DNA of 64,000 nt, taken from NCBI GenBank assembly GCA_035048495.1, contig CM068549.1, positions 20,183,103-20,247,102 on the forward strand, in the 5' to 3' direction. The first letter of the stretch is position 1. Every line of letters starts with the position of its first letter. The notes under the pieces were generated by a model. That model was not told where the DNA came from. It did no database searches and saw only the letters and a list, made by a program, of their open reading frames with translations. This document shows, one piece after another, positions 10,996 through 22,730 of this stretch. The translations under genes were made by a program, and so were the position numbers. The stretch is from Euptelea pleiosperma. Its lineage: Eukaryota; Streptophyta; Magnoliopsida; Ranunculales; Eupteleaceae.

Positions 10996-12067
10996 GTTAT
11001 CAGATGATCCACTTGGCATATTTCTCACAATCATCGAACTTGGATGTGATGCTTAGACTCTCTTCCTATTCAACCTTTTGCAACTTTACTTACCACAATA
11101 TACCTTGATGCCATGCTCAGAGATCCCAAACTGAAATTTTGCCTAGGGTGTTGGCCATTGTGGTTGCATAGAAAGCAAAGATTGCAATCATATGGTTCTT
11201 GAGGTAGTAAATGCAGTACTAATAGCTTCCAAAGGCTCCTATTTTTTTACCGGGTTGTGGATCGGGTCATGGGTAGGGTCACTAAAAGGTATATGGGTCT
11301 GGTGTATGAATTGGATCATGGATTAGGTATTTGGGACGGTTATGGGCTAGGTTGACGGGTATGTTGTTTGAATGCTTGGTGAGCTTGGACCAAAGTAATT
11401 GGCTAAATTAGTGGGACTAAAACTTGGGCTTTTGGACCAACTTACTTGGCCTAGGACATGAGTGTACTTGGCCCACATTAAAATAGAAAAGTTGGGCCCA
11501 ATAACATAAAAAGGGGAGGGGAGGTCATCTTCTTAAAAGGGGCTTTTGAGATAAAACCCTAATCTCAGCCCTTGGGTTCGTGCGACGATGGAGGCAGCAG
11601 TGATAACGGCGACTACAACGGTGGCGGTAGCATCATTCGACGACGACGGTGGAGGTATGCCTTCTTCTTCGTCTCCTCCATCTTCTTCCCCTTCTTTTTC
11701 TTTTCCTCTTGATCTTCCCTACGACGAAGTTGTGCAAGGCTCCCATTTGGGCCATGTGAGTTCTAAACATTGTCAGAGACAAAGAACCAACCAGCAATCG
11801 ATGTATAAAGCTGAAGTTGTTCAAAGAAGAGGACTTGGACAACTACTCAAAGAGGTAGCCTCTCATCCTGGGATACATGGGTGTTGGCCTCCAAAGATAG
11901 CTTTTGGCAGTTCATGAGCTAGTGGTATATATCGATTGCGCGACGAATGCCATCATCAAGTGGCCTAGTATAATCAGGGATGAGAGCTGCGGGTTTTGTG
12001 TAACCTGCTTCCATGGTTTCCTTCACAGGATGGTCATCGTCATCCCCATCGGTACGTTCTCCTTGAC
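10996..12067. other. Unclassified; weak plus-strand ORF at 11588-11917
   Basis: The 109-codon plus-strand frame starting MEAAVITATTTVAVASFDDD is Ser/Pro-rich low complexity and has no recognisable domain. It follows a pyrimidine-rich leader (AAACCCTAATCTCAGCCC), so a captured gene fragment is possible but unproven. On the minus strand, 12067-11930 seems to continue the gag-like frame of the next entry after a frameshift. Confidence 0.35.
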
Positions 12068-12655
12068 CTAATCCTTGGTCATGATGATCCTCGTCCTGAT
12101 CAGGATCATCAAACTGGAATCGACCACCAGCAGTACCAGCTTGTTTAACCTCTGATTCTTGTTGTTCGATCTGCTCTGAAATTTCCTTTGTTTAATAGCG
12201 GCATCGAGAAGTTCAAAAGAACCACTAACTCCTTCACCAGAAGATAGCCCTAGATCCGAAGTTGTGATAGGTTCCACAGATCTCTCTATAGGTTCAGCTT
12301 CATGTTCGATCCATGGTTTCACCCAGGCCTTCACCTCGTGAGATTTCCTCACTTCATAGATCTTATTTTCAACTGGAGCTTCCAATTTTGAGACCTCTTT
12401 AAGAGGTTTTTTTGTTGTGCAACCTTCCGATAGCTCACCGAAAAGAGGTGGAAAAGTCAGCGGTGGTGGAAGCGATTTTCCAAGACTGTTATGGTGGCGG
12501 ATTGGAACTCCGGCGGTGATCTTCTTCTTATTAAAGTCCTCGATGGCCTTCTTATGGATATCGTTCGACTCCTCCATTTTGCGTCCCATACGGTTTATCT
12601 GGTCGTGTATTTTAGCTAACGCGATTGCCAAAGATCGCGAATCAATCTGAGACAT
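12068..12655 (-). pseudogene. N-terminal polyprotein fragment of an LTR retroelement
   Basis: The frame begins MSQIDSRSLAIALAKIHDQI 31 bases after an initiator-Met primer site, the position expected for the first ORF of an LTR element. It runs about 195 codons, Lys/Glu-rich and with a short coiled-coil-like start, then loses the frame; no zinc knuckle, protease or RT follows. The family (copia or gypsy) cannot be decided from this part. Confidence 0.5.
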
Positions 12656-12685
12656 CTTTATAAAACGCTCAGGAATTTCGAAATT

Positions 12686-12697
12686 GCTCTGATACCA
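12686..12697 (-). promoter_or_regulatory. Primer-binding site complementary to initiator tRNA-Met
   Basis: Minus strand reads TGGTATCAGAGC, the classical plant tRNA-iMet primer site, four bases from the end of the LTR at 12702. It fixes the element on the minus strand. Confidence 0.85.
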
Positions 12698-12701
12698 AAT
12701 T

Positions 12702-12984
12702 TGACGCAAGACGGGAGAACTGCTCTGCGATTTGAAAAAGGACCTTCGGCTTCACACCTAAATATCTTGGATTCACACCAAGATAGAGTGATTTCACACC
12801 AAGATAGAGATTTCCTAAAGGAGAAAATATCAATATCAAATTTCATTAATCAAGTCCCCCTAATATCAAAGAGACATCACCTTTTATACGACTCCCTACT
12901 TGAAGTTTCCTACTAATCCAATTGAACTTTCATAATTCCAAGCAAACTAAAATAAGCAATTCCTACTACAAATCTACTAATTGG
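12702..12984 (-). mobile_element. 5' LTR (3' part) of the iMet-primed element
   Basis: The LTR terminus reads ...CTTGCGTCA on the minus strand, next to the primer site. It is homologous to 9433-9715. Homology to that copy ends near 12984, but the LTR may extend further right; its outer end and target duplication were not found. Confidence 0.65.
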
Positions 12985-14342
12985 AAATAAAATCTCTCAA
13001 AATCCTAATTAGATTACAATTCAAACTCTATATAAAAATAGAAAAATCAGAATTTAATATAAATAGTAAAAATGGGGTCTCCTTGCTTGACCGGGCACTG
13101 ATTCGGTGCAGTGGCGAACCATCGTAGTTGAATGCTCCCGCATCATTGATGAACCTGGAGATGGATTGTGTGGAATGGGCGTGCATCTTAGTTAATATTG
13201 ATGGTAACATCCCATCTTCAAAGAATATTTTGGTAAAATCCATAGTTTTTAAGGTGACTTTATTGCTTGAAGAGCTGCCAGTGATCGGAAGGGCACCTAT
13301 GAACACTCGTGTATTTGTCGTAGCTGGTAAGAAGAAAATTTGAAGTTTATTCTCAAAGGCAATTGCATTGGGAGGGATGAAAAGCGTAGAAGTATCCTTG
13401 TGTTTAGAACCATGGAAGAAGAAAATGATTAAGTGGCTCACCCTAAAATAGGTGGCAAGGTCATACTTGACGATTCCAACTTGTACAAGTGTCTTTAAGC
13501 CCACAAGTCCAACATGGATCTTGGTTGGTACAGTCTTAGCAGGCATAATCCATATCTTAACCGTCCATCTTATAGAGAGACATGGAGCGCCATAGACTTT
13601 ACCTCTTGGTAACAACATAAATATGTGTCGCATTTACGTCCTAAAATTCAAATTAAAGTTGTTAGTAGGCACAGCTAGCAGCATAGTGGCAAGAGGAATT
13701 CATTTAGTGCTTCACATCCTAATATCTCAGGTGGTTTTGGTAGATGGCCACATGGGTAGGATGCACATGTCAATTGATGATCTCGAGCCACAGGGTACCA
13801 GATCAAGGCGGGCTAACGTTATGTGATCCCACTCTAATAGTGGAGTTGGGGGGTAGGTCTAATAGAAGACGCCAGGAGACCGATATTAGGATATGCGAAA
13901 GGGCTGAGGCTGATTTCTTAAGGTGCAATAAGAAGGTTCAAACCGTATACATTACCCAATATGGTCTGCGAACACATGCATAAGTCGAGGGAGTGTTCCA
14001 AATGGAAAAACGGCGCGGATTCAGCATTCAACTCTTTATAGAAGCCTTTCAACCACATTTTCTGCAATGACATCCAAAGCATTTTGAAAAGGGAGTTACT
14101 TCAATTTCTCCTTATCCTGTGAGCATATTTCAAAGGCTAAGGAGTTGTCCTCAACGATGGTGCCCAACAATATTGGCGGGATAGAAGATATGGGAGTTGG
14201 CTCTCTTGAAATCACGTCGTCTACGAGATGGATTAGTTCTTCTGGTTGACCAGGATCAGACAGAGCAACAACACTCTAAACTAGGGGCATCATCAACAAA
14301 CATGATGGGGTAATTCATGATACTCAATGTCCACCTTTCCCT
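12985..14342. other. Unclassified, with a 201-codon minus-strand open frame
   Basis: The frame 13633-13028 (minus, MRHIFMLLPRGKVYGAPCLS...) is open over 600 bases but matches no domain I recognise. It could be part of the LTR or leader of the iMet-primed element or of an older element. Nothing else is supported. Confidence 0.3.
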
Positions 14343-14390
14343 GAGGTTGAATTTTTTTTTTTTTTCGATAAGTGAACTGAGGAGGTTGAA
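14343..14390 (-). mobile_element. Possible tail-only LINE insertion
   Basis: GAGGTTGAA (14343-14351 and 14382-14390) brackets a T-run and CGATAAGTGAAC, i.e. GTTCACTTATCG-A(n) on the minus strand, like other LINE tails here (CACTTATC-A(n)). Confidence 0.4.
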
Positions 14391-14883
14391 ATAGGTTAGC
14401 GATCTTCTCCTTCTATCGTCCCTTACACTCTCTGTATTTCCACCTATCTCTGAGACCTTTGGGCATGATGTGCAACTTCTGGAGGTGAGATTGTCTTATC
14501 AACTGATAAATCGATTATCACGGTTGATGACGACACTCTGCTTATCAGTATTTTCCCCCTAGCTATGGTTATAGCTGATCTAAAGGGTCAAGGAGAACTA
14601 TAACATGGGTTGACGATCTATGTAATAAAGTTTGACTTTAGGTCGACGAAGAATCTACAAGCTGAAAACAAGTGCATAGTGGCGATGGAGAACCAGGTGC
14701 TGGGCAGCAGCAGCAACAACAGAAGGTCAGACACTGTTGTTGGGTTCTTATTGTCAGGAGTTGAGTAAGCAGTGGAAAGAGGCTGGGGTTCAATCCTCCG
14801 AGGACGATGTTTCTAAATTGGTTAATGGGAAGATTATGAACTTCAGTTCATACTTGGGTGTATCTTATAACGGGCATGAAAAC

Positions 14884-15131
14884 ATGGTTCAAAGTATCAT
14901 GCAATATTGAAACGTTTCGCTCGTATCGTTTCAATATCGCCCTAGGGCGTGCCAAGCTTGGCTACACGAAGCTTCGTCCGAAACAGAACGATACTTCATG
15001 TTATGTGTAAATTTGCACTAACATTTCGCTTTTGGTTTCACAAAATTTCGTTCGAAAGCTAACGATACTTCTGATACGTTTCGGTATCACCCATGAACAA
15101 TATTGAAACGATACCGTGTACTTTGAACCAT
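14884..15131. mobile_element. MITE-like element, 10-bp target duplication
   Basis: Perfect target duplication GCATGAAAAC (14874-14883, 15132-15141) and perfect 13-bp inverted ends ATGGTTCAAAGTA / TACTTTGAACCAT. The interior carries iterated CGTTTCG- and ATTGAAACG-like words. The end sequence and interior style relate it to the element at 5181-5571. It has no coding capacity. Confidence 0.9.
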
Positions 15132-15903
15132 GCATGAAAACGAGGTTAGTAAATTGTTAGTCTCCATTGAAAGAAGCAAGGTCATGGGATGAAAGGTGGA
15201 GGAGGTGAAGTTGTGGTTCCCAAAAGAGCTGATACGCCTAGGAATTCGAAGTGTGGTTATGGTTCCAATCCCAAAAGACGAGGGGAGTGATGGTAAGGAG
15301 GTCCAAGTTTGTCACGCCCCGAATTCAGATACCCAGATACGATCCAAAAATCCGTGGATCGATCTGCACCCGAACCCAGAGGTGATCCATGAATGTCCCT
15401 TAGTGGTTCAATTAGGTCAATTAGACTACTAAGGTCCATTCGAAAACCTACTAAGTAAACAAAAAAGTCTAGATGTAGAAAATAAATAATTAAAATAATT
15501 CATAACTCAAACAATTCAATCAATCAATTAAGTATGGAGAGATGGAGGTGAGAGCATGCTCTCAATCAAAGGACTACATGCCCGTGAAAATAAATAAGTA
15601 ATGTTTTAAAACAATCAAAATAAAGTCTTCTAAAGTGTGGAGATCGACTCCTAAATCCTCGTCGATCTCCTCGAATGCACCGGAATCTTTCGCCTCAAAA
15701 TCATCCCACGTACCCAGCTCCTTACAATCTCTAAATGGTATCGGTGTAACACCGTGAGCCGAGGCCCAGTAATACAACAGTGTGCATGGTATGATATCAT
15801 ACTATACAAGTTTTTTTTAATCAAGGTATGCATCTCAATCGTATAATAAAGATGACATGAATATGAGGGTGAATGCAAGTGAGTACAGGATGTAAATGCA
15901 ACT

Positions 15904-17965
15904 TGTCACGCCCCCAAATCCGATATTTGGTCATATCGACCTTTCTCGTATCTTGAGGCGCGATCTAATCATACAAACACACAGTTAAACAAAACCGGTA
16001 TCACGATACAGCGGAAATACACCGGATAATTTTTTTCATTTTGTTTAAACAATCCATAAGACAAAACACACTTCATTGACACATTAATAATGTTAGAGGA
16101 TCTCTCACCTCAAACAAAACCGTAATATGCCCATCCAAAAGAAAAAATTTTGTATATATATCGTACTCCCAAATACATGTTACTAAACGGTCAAACGACC
16201 TACACAACTCATGTATCCTTCTACAAGATAGAATAATTAAACAAAATATAACATCGTCTCTAGCACAAGTCTATCAACAGAAATGCTGGAAGCATCAGAC
16301 CAACTTCCCCTTATTCTTTCCTGAAAACAAAACATTTTAAAACGATGAGCTAGGGCCCAGTAAGTACATTCCTCATGCGTAAAACCACTTAAATCAGCGA
16401 CTTCTGTTTATTTTAAAACAAATACGATTTGCAAATGAATTTCACATGTAATTCGATAAAACTCAATTCTCCATCAATTACTTACGTATAACTTCGAATA
16501 CAATGAAGATTTTTCATATAACAGTCAACATTTCTCTTATTAGAATACCCGTGACCATTTCTATAAAGTCAAACTATCAATTCTGATGTATTCCGTACCA
16601 ACATTCCATCGGTCCTAGTGTACGATGTCGACACTTCTAGTCCACAAGTAAACTCCCTAATGTACACACTAATTGTTTCATTAGGTATCCTCTCTCCGAA
16701 TTCCCTAATTTTCTTTTAGGTATAAATACCCGAAGGGTCTCATGAATGAGACAACGCCTCTTCTTTAGGGGACTGGAACCCCAAGGGGTCTTAAGGAAAT
16801 AAGACAACGCCTGATGCTTTAGGGGACTAAAACCCCAAGGGGTCTCAAAGAAATGAGAACGCCTGATTCCAACTAATCTGATATTCCACATTCCTAATCA
16901 CGTTCTTATTCATATCCTTAATCGTATTTATATGCGTAAAATAATAATGTTTGTAGAAACATCTTTACATGCATAACATTCATATTTTTGCATTTTGAAA
17001 TTAAAAATAAGAACATTTAAGCCCTATTAATATCTTAGAAAGCGAATACATAAAACGGATGAAAAACGCATATATCTCATTTTAAATGAATTTGAGCATG
17101 ACTTCATCCAACTAAATAGATTACACATGTCCTCATCTATCATAATTTTATGCTTTTAAGATTACAAGAAATTATCAATGCATTTACACATTTTATGTGG
17201 AAAATACAATAATTGGGATTTTTCCTTGCTAAAATTTAACAGATAACAAGAATAACATTTTCAGATATTTTCTCCAAAAATAATAGAATTTTCTAGAATT
17301 TTTCTACAATATTCTGTGAATTTTCTACTATTTCAAAAAATAAATAAAAAATAATATTTATAAATAATTAATTAATTAATAATTAATCAATTAAATAATT
17401 AATTAATTAAATAAAGGCATAAAATAAATAACTATGTACTTACAAGTGAATACGCTAGAATCCCAAATCTTTGAACCTCATACGATGCGAATCTCGAGGT
17501 AGCGCGTATCTTGAGGCAGTAGGCCCCACAAAAACTTTTCAAAGGACCTCCTGAATATTTTCAGGAATTCCTAGGAATTTTCTAGAATTTCTTCTAGTTG
17601 AGGGATTTTTTTGCAAATATTCTTACCTCAGGGGTTAGAATGCAAATACCCAAATTGATGTAATTTTCTCAAGGCATAGCCTTGTATTTATAGAGGTTGA
17701 AAACTCAACTTTTCATTTCTATCCGATGTGGGACTATAATTTTGAAAATTGTCTTTTTTTTTCAAATTTTATATTTTTGATATCAAACTATTTCTTTAAA
17801 ATGTTGCCCAGAACTAAACACAATAACTTTTGACTCGCACGTCCGATTTGGACAAACTTGATACCGATAGAAAGCTATTGTTGAGACCTTTAAAATGGCA
17901 TACATATAATATTCAAAGTATTATAAAAAGTCTACTATAATATTGCTAGAAATAGGGTCATTACA
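15904..17965. mobile_element. Solo LTR nested in the larger solo LTR
   Basis: Begins TGTCACGCCCCCAAATCC and ends GGGTCATTACA; flanks CAACT (15899-15903) and CAATT (17966-17970) fit a target duplication with one later change. It contains two to three tandem copies of a motif of roughly 60-70 bp with ACCCCAAGGGGTCT (about 16725-16865). It is a related LTR family to its host by the shared ends. Confidence 0.75.
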
Positions 17966-18774
17966 CAATTAGTACCCATAACCACATAGGGTCTCCATCT
18001 CCTTCCCGCACTGGGAGCGGTCTCATCGACCCATCTGCAAGATATAATAACGTCTGGGGCCTTTCTCCCTAGGGTACAGAACCCTGATTAATTGATAAAA
18101 CCAATATAAACGTATATAATATACTTCAACCCCGTTCCCTTATGCACCCCTTATATGAAATGACGTGATGATCATGGTATGACAACAAGATGGTACTAGG
18201 GTTACACGGCATAAACACACATGTATTTAACATTTAAATAAGAATATAAAATGAACAGATGATCATCAAAAGTGATAACATGGGAACGAATTAGGGTTAA
18301 CCATGAATAACATGTAACAATCACCGAAGGTCACGATCAACACGAATGAACAATATAAGTGAAAATCACAAGGCAATCCAACACACCATGGCCGAACCCT
18401 ATGAAGGATCCATGACACAAGGTCGAACCCTAAAGAGGGATCCAAGACACTTGGCCGAACCCTATGAGAGATCCAAGACACATGGGTGGAATCCCCATGC
18501 ATACAAGTATAAGTCAAACCATCTAAGGTTTAGTCAAACAACAAGGTTAAATAATTAATAATCATGACCGAACCACTAACAATTAATAAATTTTTACAAA
18601 AAAAGTACTGCCTTATAAAAATCATAACTAAATAAAAATAAATTAGAAAAATATAAACTCAATGGATTTAAAAACTTCCAGAGGTTTTTAGGAAAAATAA
18701 ATAGAAAAATATTCAAATTCAAAATATAGGTCGAAACCCTTAATGAAGTGGGCCGGATAGAATCTGAAATTCTG

Positions 18775-19560
18775 GGATTTTACAAAAAAGTCCTGCATAT
18801 TTGAAAAATCATAGCTTAATCAATACAAATCAGAAAAATACAAACTCAAAGGTTCTAGAAATTAGATTGATATAGGTATCTATAAAAAATAATTAGAAAA
18901 ATATTTAGGTTAAAAATATAGATCGAAATCCCAAGTGAAGTGGACCGTGCAAAATCTGGAATTCTGGGTTTTACAGAAAAGTCCAGCACGTTTGAAAAAT
19001 CATAACTTAATCAATACAAATCAGAAAAATACAAACTCAAAGGTTCTAGAAACTAGATTGATATAGGTATCTATAAAAATTAATTAGAAAAATATTTAGG
19101 TTAAAAATATAGATCGAAATCCCAAGTGAAGTGGACCGTGCAAAATCTGGAATTCTGGGTTTTACAGAAAAGTCCAGCACGTTTGAAAAATCATAACTTA
19201 ATCAATACAAATCAGAAAAATACAAACTCAAAGGTTCTAGAAACTAGATTGATATAGGTATCTATAAAAAATAATTAGAAAAATATTTAGGTTAAAAATA
19301 TAGATCGAAATCCCAAGTGAAGTGGACCGTGTAAAATCTGAAATTCTGAGTTTTTTGTTAAAGTCCAACAACTTAGAAAAATCATAACGTAATCAATACA
19401 AATCAGAAAAATACAAACTCAAAAGTTCTAGAAACTAAATTGATAGGGGTATCTATGAAAAATAATTAGAAAAATATTTAGGTTAAAAATATAGATCGAA
19501 ATCCCAAGTGAAGTGAATCGTGTAAAATCTGAAATTTTAGGTTATTTTGTAAAGTCTAAC
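18775..19560. repeat. 191-bp tandem repeats inside the solo LTR
   Basis: The phrase AATCAGAAAAATACAAACTC recurs with spacing 191 at about 18830, 19021, 19212 and 19403, and a diverged copy follows to about 19690. The two central copies are nearly identical. Confidence 0.85.
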
Positions 19561-21565
19561 AACTTAGAAAAATTATAATTAAATAAATATAAATCAAAAA
19601 ATACAAACTAAACGATTTTGGAAAATAAATTCATAGAAGTATTTAAGAAAAATAATTATAAAAATATTAAAATCATAAAAATACAACAAAAATTATAAAT
19701 AACATAGTCATCCGTTATAGGTGCAAAAGAAACAATAGCCAAACCCATCATGGTGGCCTAAAATAAAGATCAACCCAATAAGAATAAAGTAAATATTGTT
19801 GAAATTAATTTATAATGAGTATCAACCATTATCTAATGAAAGAAAAACAAAATCTTGAAGAAAAACAAGTATAGGATGGATCAAACACACTTACCTTAAG
19901 GTTTCTTGAACTTTAATAGAAATCAAAAATTTCTTCAAATTTGAAAGTCGTCGGATCGTCCTCTCCTCGGAGTATGTTCTTCCATTCAGAGTCCCCGTCA
20001 ATTCTCCATTCTTGCTCGAGTGCGATCGGTGCCCGGATGAAGGTTTAATGGAGCTTTCTCTATTCTTTAATGGAGTTTGGGTTTGTGAAAGCTTCTAAAG
20101 CTTTGGGGTTTTCATAAATAGGTTTAGGGAAGGATTAGGATTTCTATATTAGTGAAATTCGTAACTATCAAAGGGATGACTTTTTCAACTCTCAAAAACT
20201 TATATTTTACACTACTAATGGGTTAGAAATGGGCTCAAGGCCCATATATATCAATAGGCTTCATTTAAGAATATTATTAAGCCCAAAAGACCTCTAGATT
20301 GACCATACGGGCCCACTCAACAATCATTACACAAATAATTATTCATTGATTCAATTAAACTATATTATATAATTTAAAAGTTGATACATCAAGGTATTGA
20401 CACATGTCATACACATAAATCACTTAACATAGTCTAAATACACAAAAATCACAAAAAGTTCAAAGCCTCGAAAAAATGTCAAGATGACCTCAGAATGACC
20501 CGAAAGTGATTCACGGGTCCCACACACCTATTAAATAAATAAAATATAATTAAATATTATTTTTTTTAAATATGCAAATGGTAAGAAGTTCAAAAATTAT
20601 GAAAATACTATTTTTGTCAAAATCTCTCGAATCTCCCGCTAAGGTTTTTATGTCTCAAGAAAGGTTCCAAATTTCACAGATAAGTTGGTAAGGATAAAAT
20701 AGGAATATTTTTGGTGTCTCGGGCCTACAAAATAATTTTTTTATAAAAGTTCTGGAATGTTAGCTGGGGAAAGAAAAAGTACCCTGCAAGTTATGGTTCA
20801 TTATTTTTAACAGGAATTTAGCCCTAAAGAGCCAGTTTTAAAAATAGCGGATTTTTAAAGTTGTCATAATGAAATCAAATTAAATACGCATACTCAAGCA
20901 TGATATTAAACCATAAAAACAATAATATAAGTCTAAAAAATATATAGGTTTGGTGAATTTACCATAATACCCTGGAACGAAAGTTCAGGGTATTACAAAG
21001 TTCCTAATTGTCTTGGTTATGGGATTTAGCAGGTGGGAAGTATCGACAGAAAGAAGAAAGGTGAAGCCTAATAGGGAACTTAAAATGTTGTCTCGTGAAA
21101 CTAATTTTTTTTATAAGTATAAGCTTTGCCTTAGCCTATTGTAGGTCATGTCGACCTCTCTAGCTTAGGTTTGTTTGTCTTTTTGACGCGAGGTAAGGAG
21201 AGCAAGGGAAATGAAGGACGGGAAGGGGGGAGAAATCATTAACCATGAAGCTTAAATTATTGTCTTTAAATGTTAGGGGGTTGGGCAGTAGGGATCGGAG
21301 GATGGTAGTGAGGAGTTTGATTAAAAGATGGAAGGCCGAAGCGATGGTGCTTCAAGAAACATACATTATAATCTTTATTCAACAATTTCATTGAGGACAG
21401 AAGGGGACAGAAGGGGGTTCGGATGGCATGCTCTTCAATCTATTAAGTCTTCTAGGGGAGTGGTTGTGGTCTGGAATAGAATTGGTATTGAAGTGACAAA
21501 CTTGCTTATAGGTGCTTATTCAATCTCTATTTTTTGCTCCTGCAGGAGGGATCACTTCTCGTAGG

Positions 21566-22421
21566 CTCTGTAGTCAAGGCGTGCGCTTCAGGCTCAAGGC
21601 GCGCGCCTCAGGCGCAAGGCGCACTTAAAGCGCCTTAGAAGGGTCAAGGCCAAGCACGTGCGCGCATCTTAAGCTCAAGGCGCGCGTCTTAAGCTCAAGG
21701 CGCGCACCTCAGACCAGGCTCCAAGCACATCAGGAGCGCGCCTCACTAAAATACATTTTTTTGTAAAAAACAAAAAAATGTGTACGTTAGCCTATTATAT
21801 TAAGCATCGGTATGATAGAAGAAATACAATTAAACCTATCTCATTGAAAGACATTGATGAAAGCGAATATGAATTGGTGCTTAAGGATGATAGCTTGACA
21901 TGGAGTGTTGTTGCGAGAGCTACTAGAGTTTGTGAATCAACAACAAATACTAGATCACCATCAAGATCAAGAGTAAGGACAAGGGCTTCAATAAGGGAGT
22001 CGGAAGAGGAAGAATATATTGGGGGGCTAACACATCCAATGATAATGGGGATGAAGCTAATGATTATATTTTAGATGATGGAGATGTTAACTAGAACTAA
22101 TTGTGGGCTATTTGAGATTTTGAACATTTGTTACCTTTTATGTTTAATTGTTTTTTGATTACTTGTTTTGTATTTAGATAATGATAATGTTAAATAGAAC
22201 TGCTTTTGGGTTACTTGAAATTTTTGACATTTGCTATCTTTTATGTTTTATGGCCTTATGATTACCTATTTTGTTATTTCATGATGTTATTTTTCTTAAT
22301 TTTTTTTATATTTCTTATAATTTTTAATATTGCGCCTTCAGTCAGACGCGTGCCTCGCCTTGCGCCTCAGGCCCTAGAGGTCCTAGCGGCTTAAGTGCGC
22401 CTTGCGCCCTTAACTACCTTG
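21566..22421 (+). mobile_element. hAT-family derivative with transposase C-terminal remnant
   Basis: Perfect 8-bp target duplication CTCGTAGG (21558-21565, 22422-22429), the hAT size. Ends are imperfect inverted repeats sharing GTAGTYAAGG. Both subterminal regions are dense in AAGGCGCGCGCC / GCGCCTTGCGCC words, strikingly GC-rich against an AT-rich background. The plus-strand frame 21778-22071 reads LAYYIKHRYDRR...IKPISLKDIDESEYELV and resembles the end of plant hAT transposases, after the dimerisation region. The N-terminal and catalytic parts are absent, so it is non-autonomous. It interrupts the LINE endonuclease. Confidence 0.8.
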
Positions 22422-22730
22422 CTCGTAGGTGCTACCAGATGTTTACAATCCCAATGATAAGAAGTTGATATCAAATTTTTGGGAGGAACTCGACAGTATT
22501 CACGGTCTATGGGATGCCTAGTGGTTCATATGGGGTGATTTCAACGTTATTAATTCTCTTATGTGAAGAGGGGAGTCAGCAAGATTACTAGAAGTATGAG
22601 AGATATTCCAAACTTTGTTGGTAGAAATCAGCTTATTGATTTGCCCTTTCGCAATGCTCAGTTCACTTGGTCTAACAACCAAGACAACCCCTCTATGAGC
22701 AGATTGGATAGATTCCTTGTGCCAGTCGTG

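Larger units (their letters stand above)
15310..20997. mobile_element. Solo LTR (about 3.6 kb) holding a nested solo LTR
   Basis: Begins TGTCACGCCCCGAATTC and ends GGGTATTACA, with a perfect 5-bp target duplication AAGTT (15305-15309, 20998-21002). No primer site, polypurine tract or coding region lies inside. Without the nested element at 15904-17965 its length is about 3.6 kb. Internal features include about 33-bp repeats with GGCCGAACCCTATGA (18389-18486) and the 191-bp tandem repeat listed separately. It interrupts the plus-strand LINE between ORF1 and endonuclease. The TGTCACGCCCC start is common in plant gypsy LTRs. Confidence 0.85.
14391..22730 (+). mobile_element. LINE (L1-type), plus strand, ORF1 and endonuclease, multiply interrupted
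   Basis: Segments that rejoin when insertions are removed: 14391-14883, 15142-15309, 21003-21557 and 22430-22730. The first two read ELSKQWKEAGVQSSEDDVSK, SSYLGVSYNGHEN and EVSKLLVSIERSKV, resembling plant LINE ORF1. At 21251 starts MKLKLLSLNVRGLGSRDRRM...MVLQET, the conserved start of the apurinic-type endonuclease of ORF2. After the hAT insertion, WGDFNVI (about 22530) and the SNNQD region continue the endonuclease. Stops are frequent and the RT is absent past 22730. Where the 5' end lies is uncertain. Confidence 0.75.

Noticed and set aside
11588..11917. Small gene encoding a Ser/Pro-rich protein
   Set aside because: Low-complexity frame with a shadow frame on the other strand, no domain, no intron evidence.
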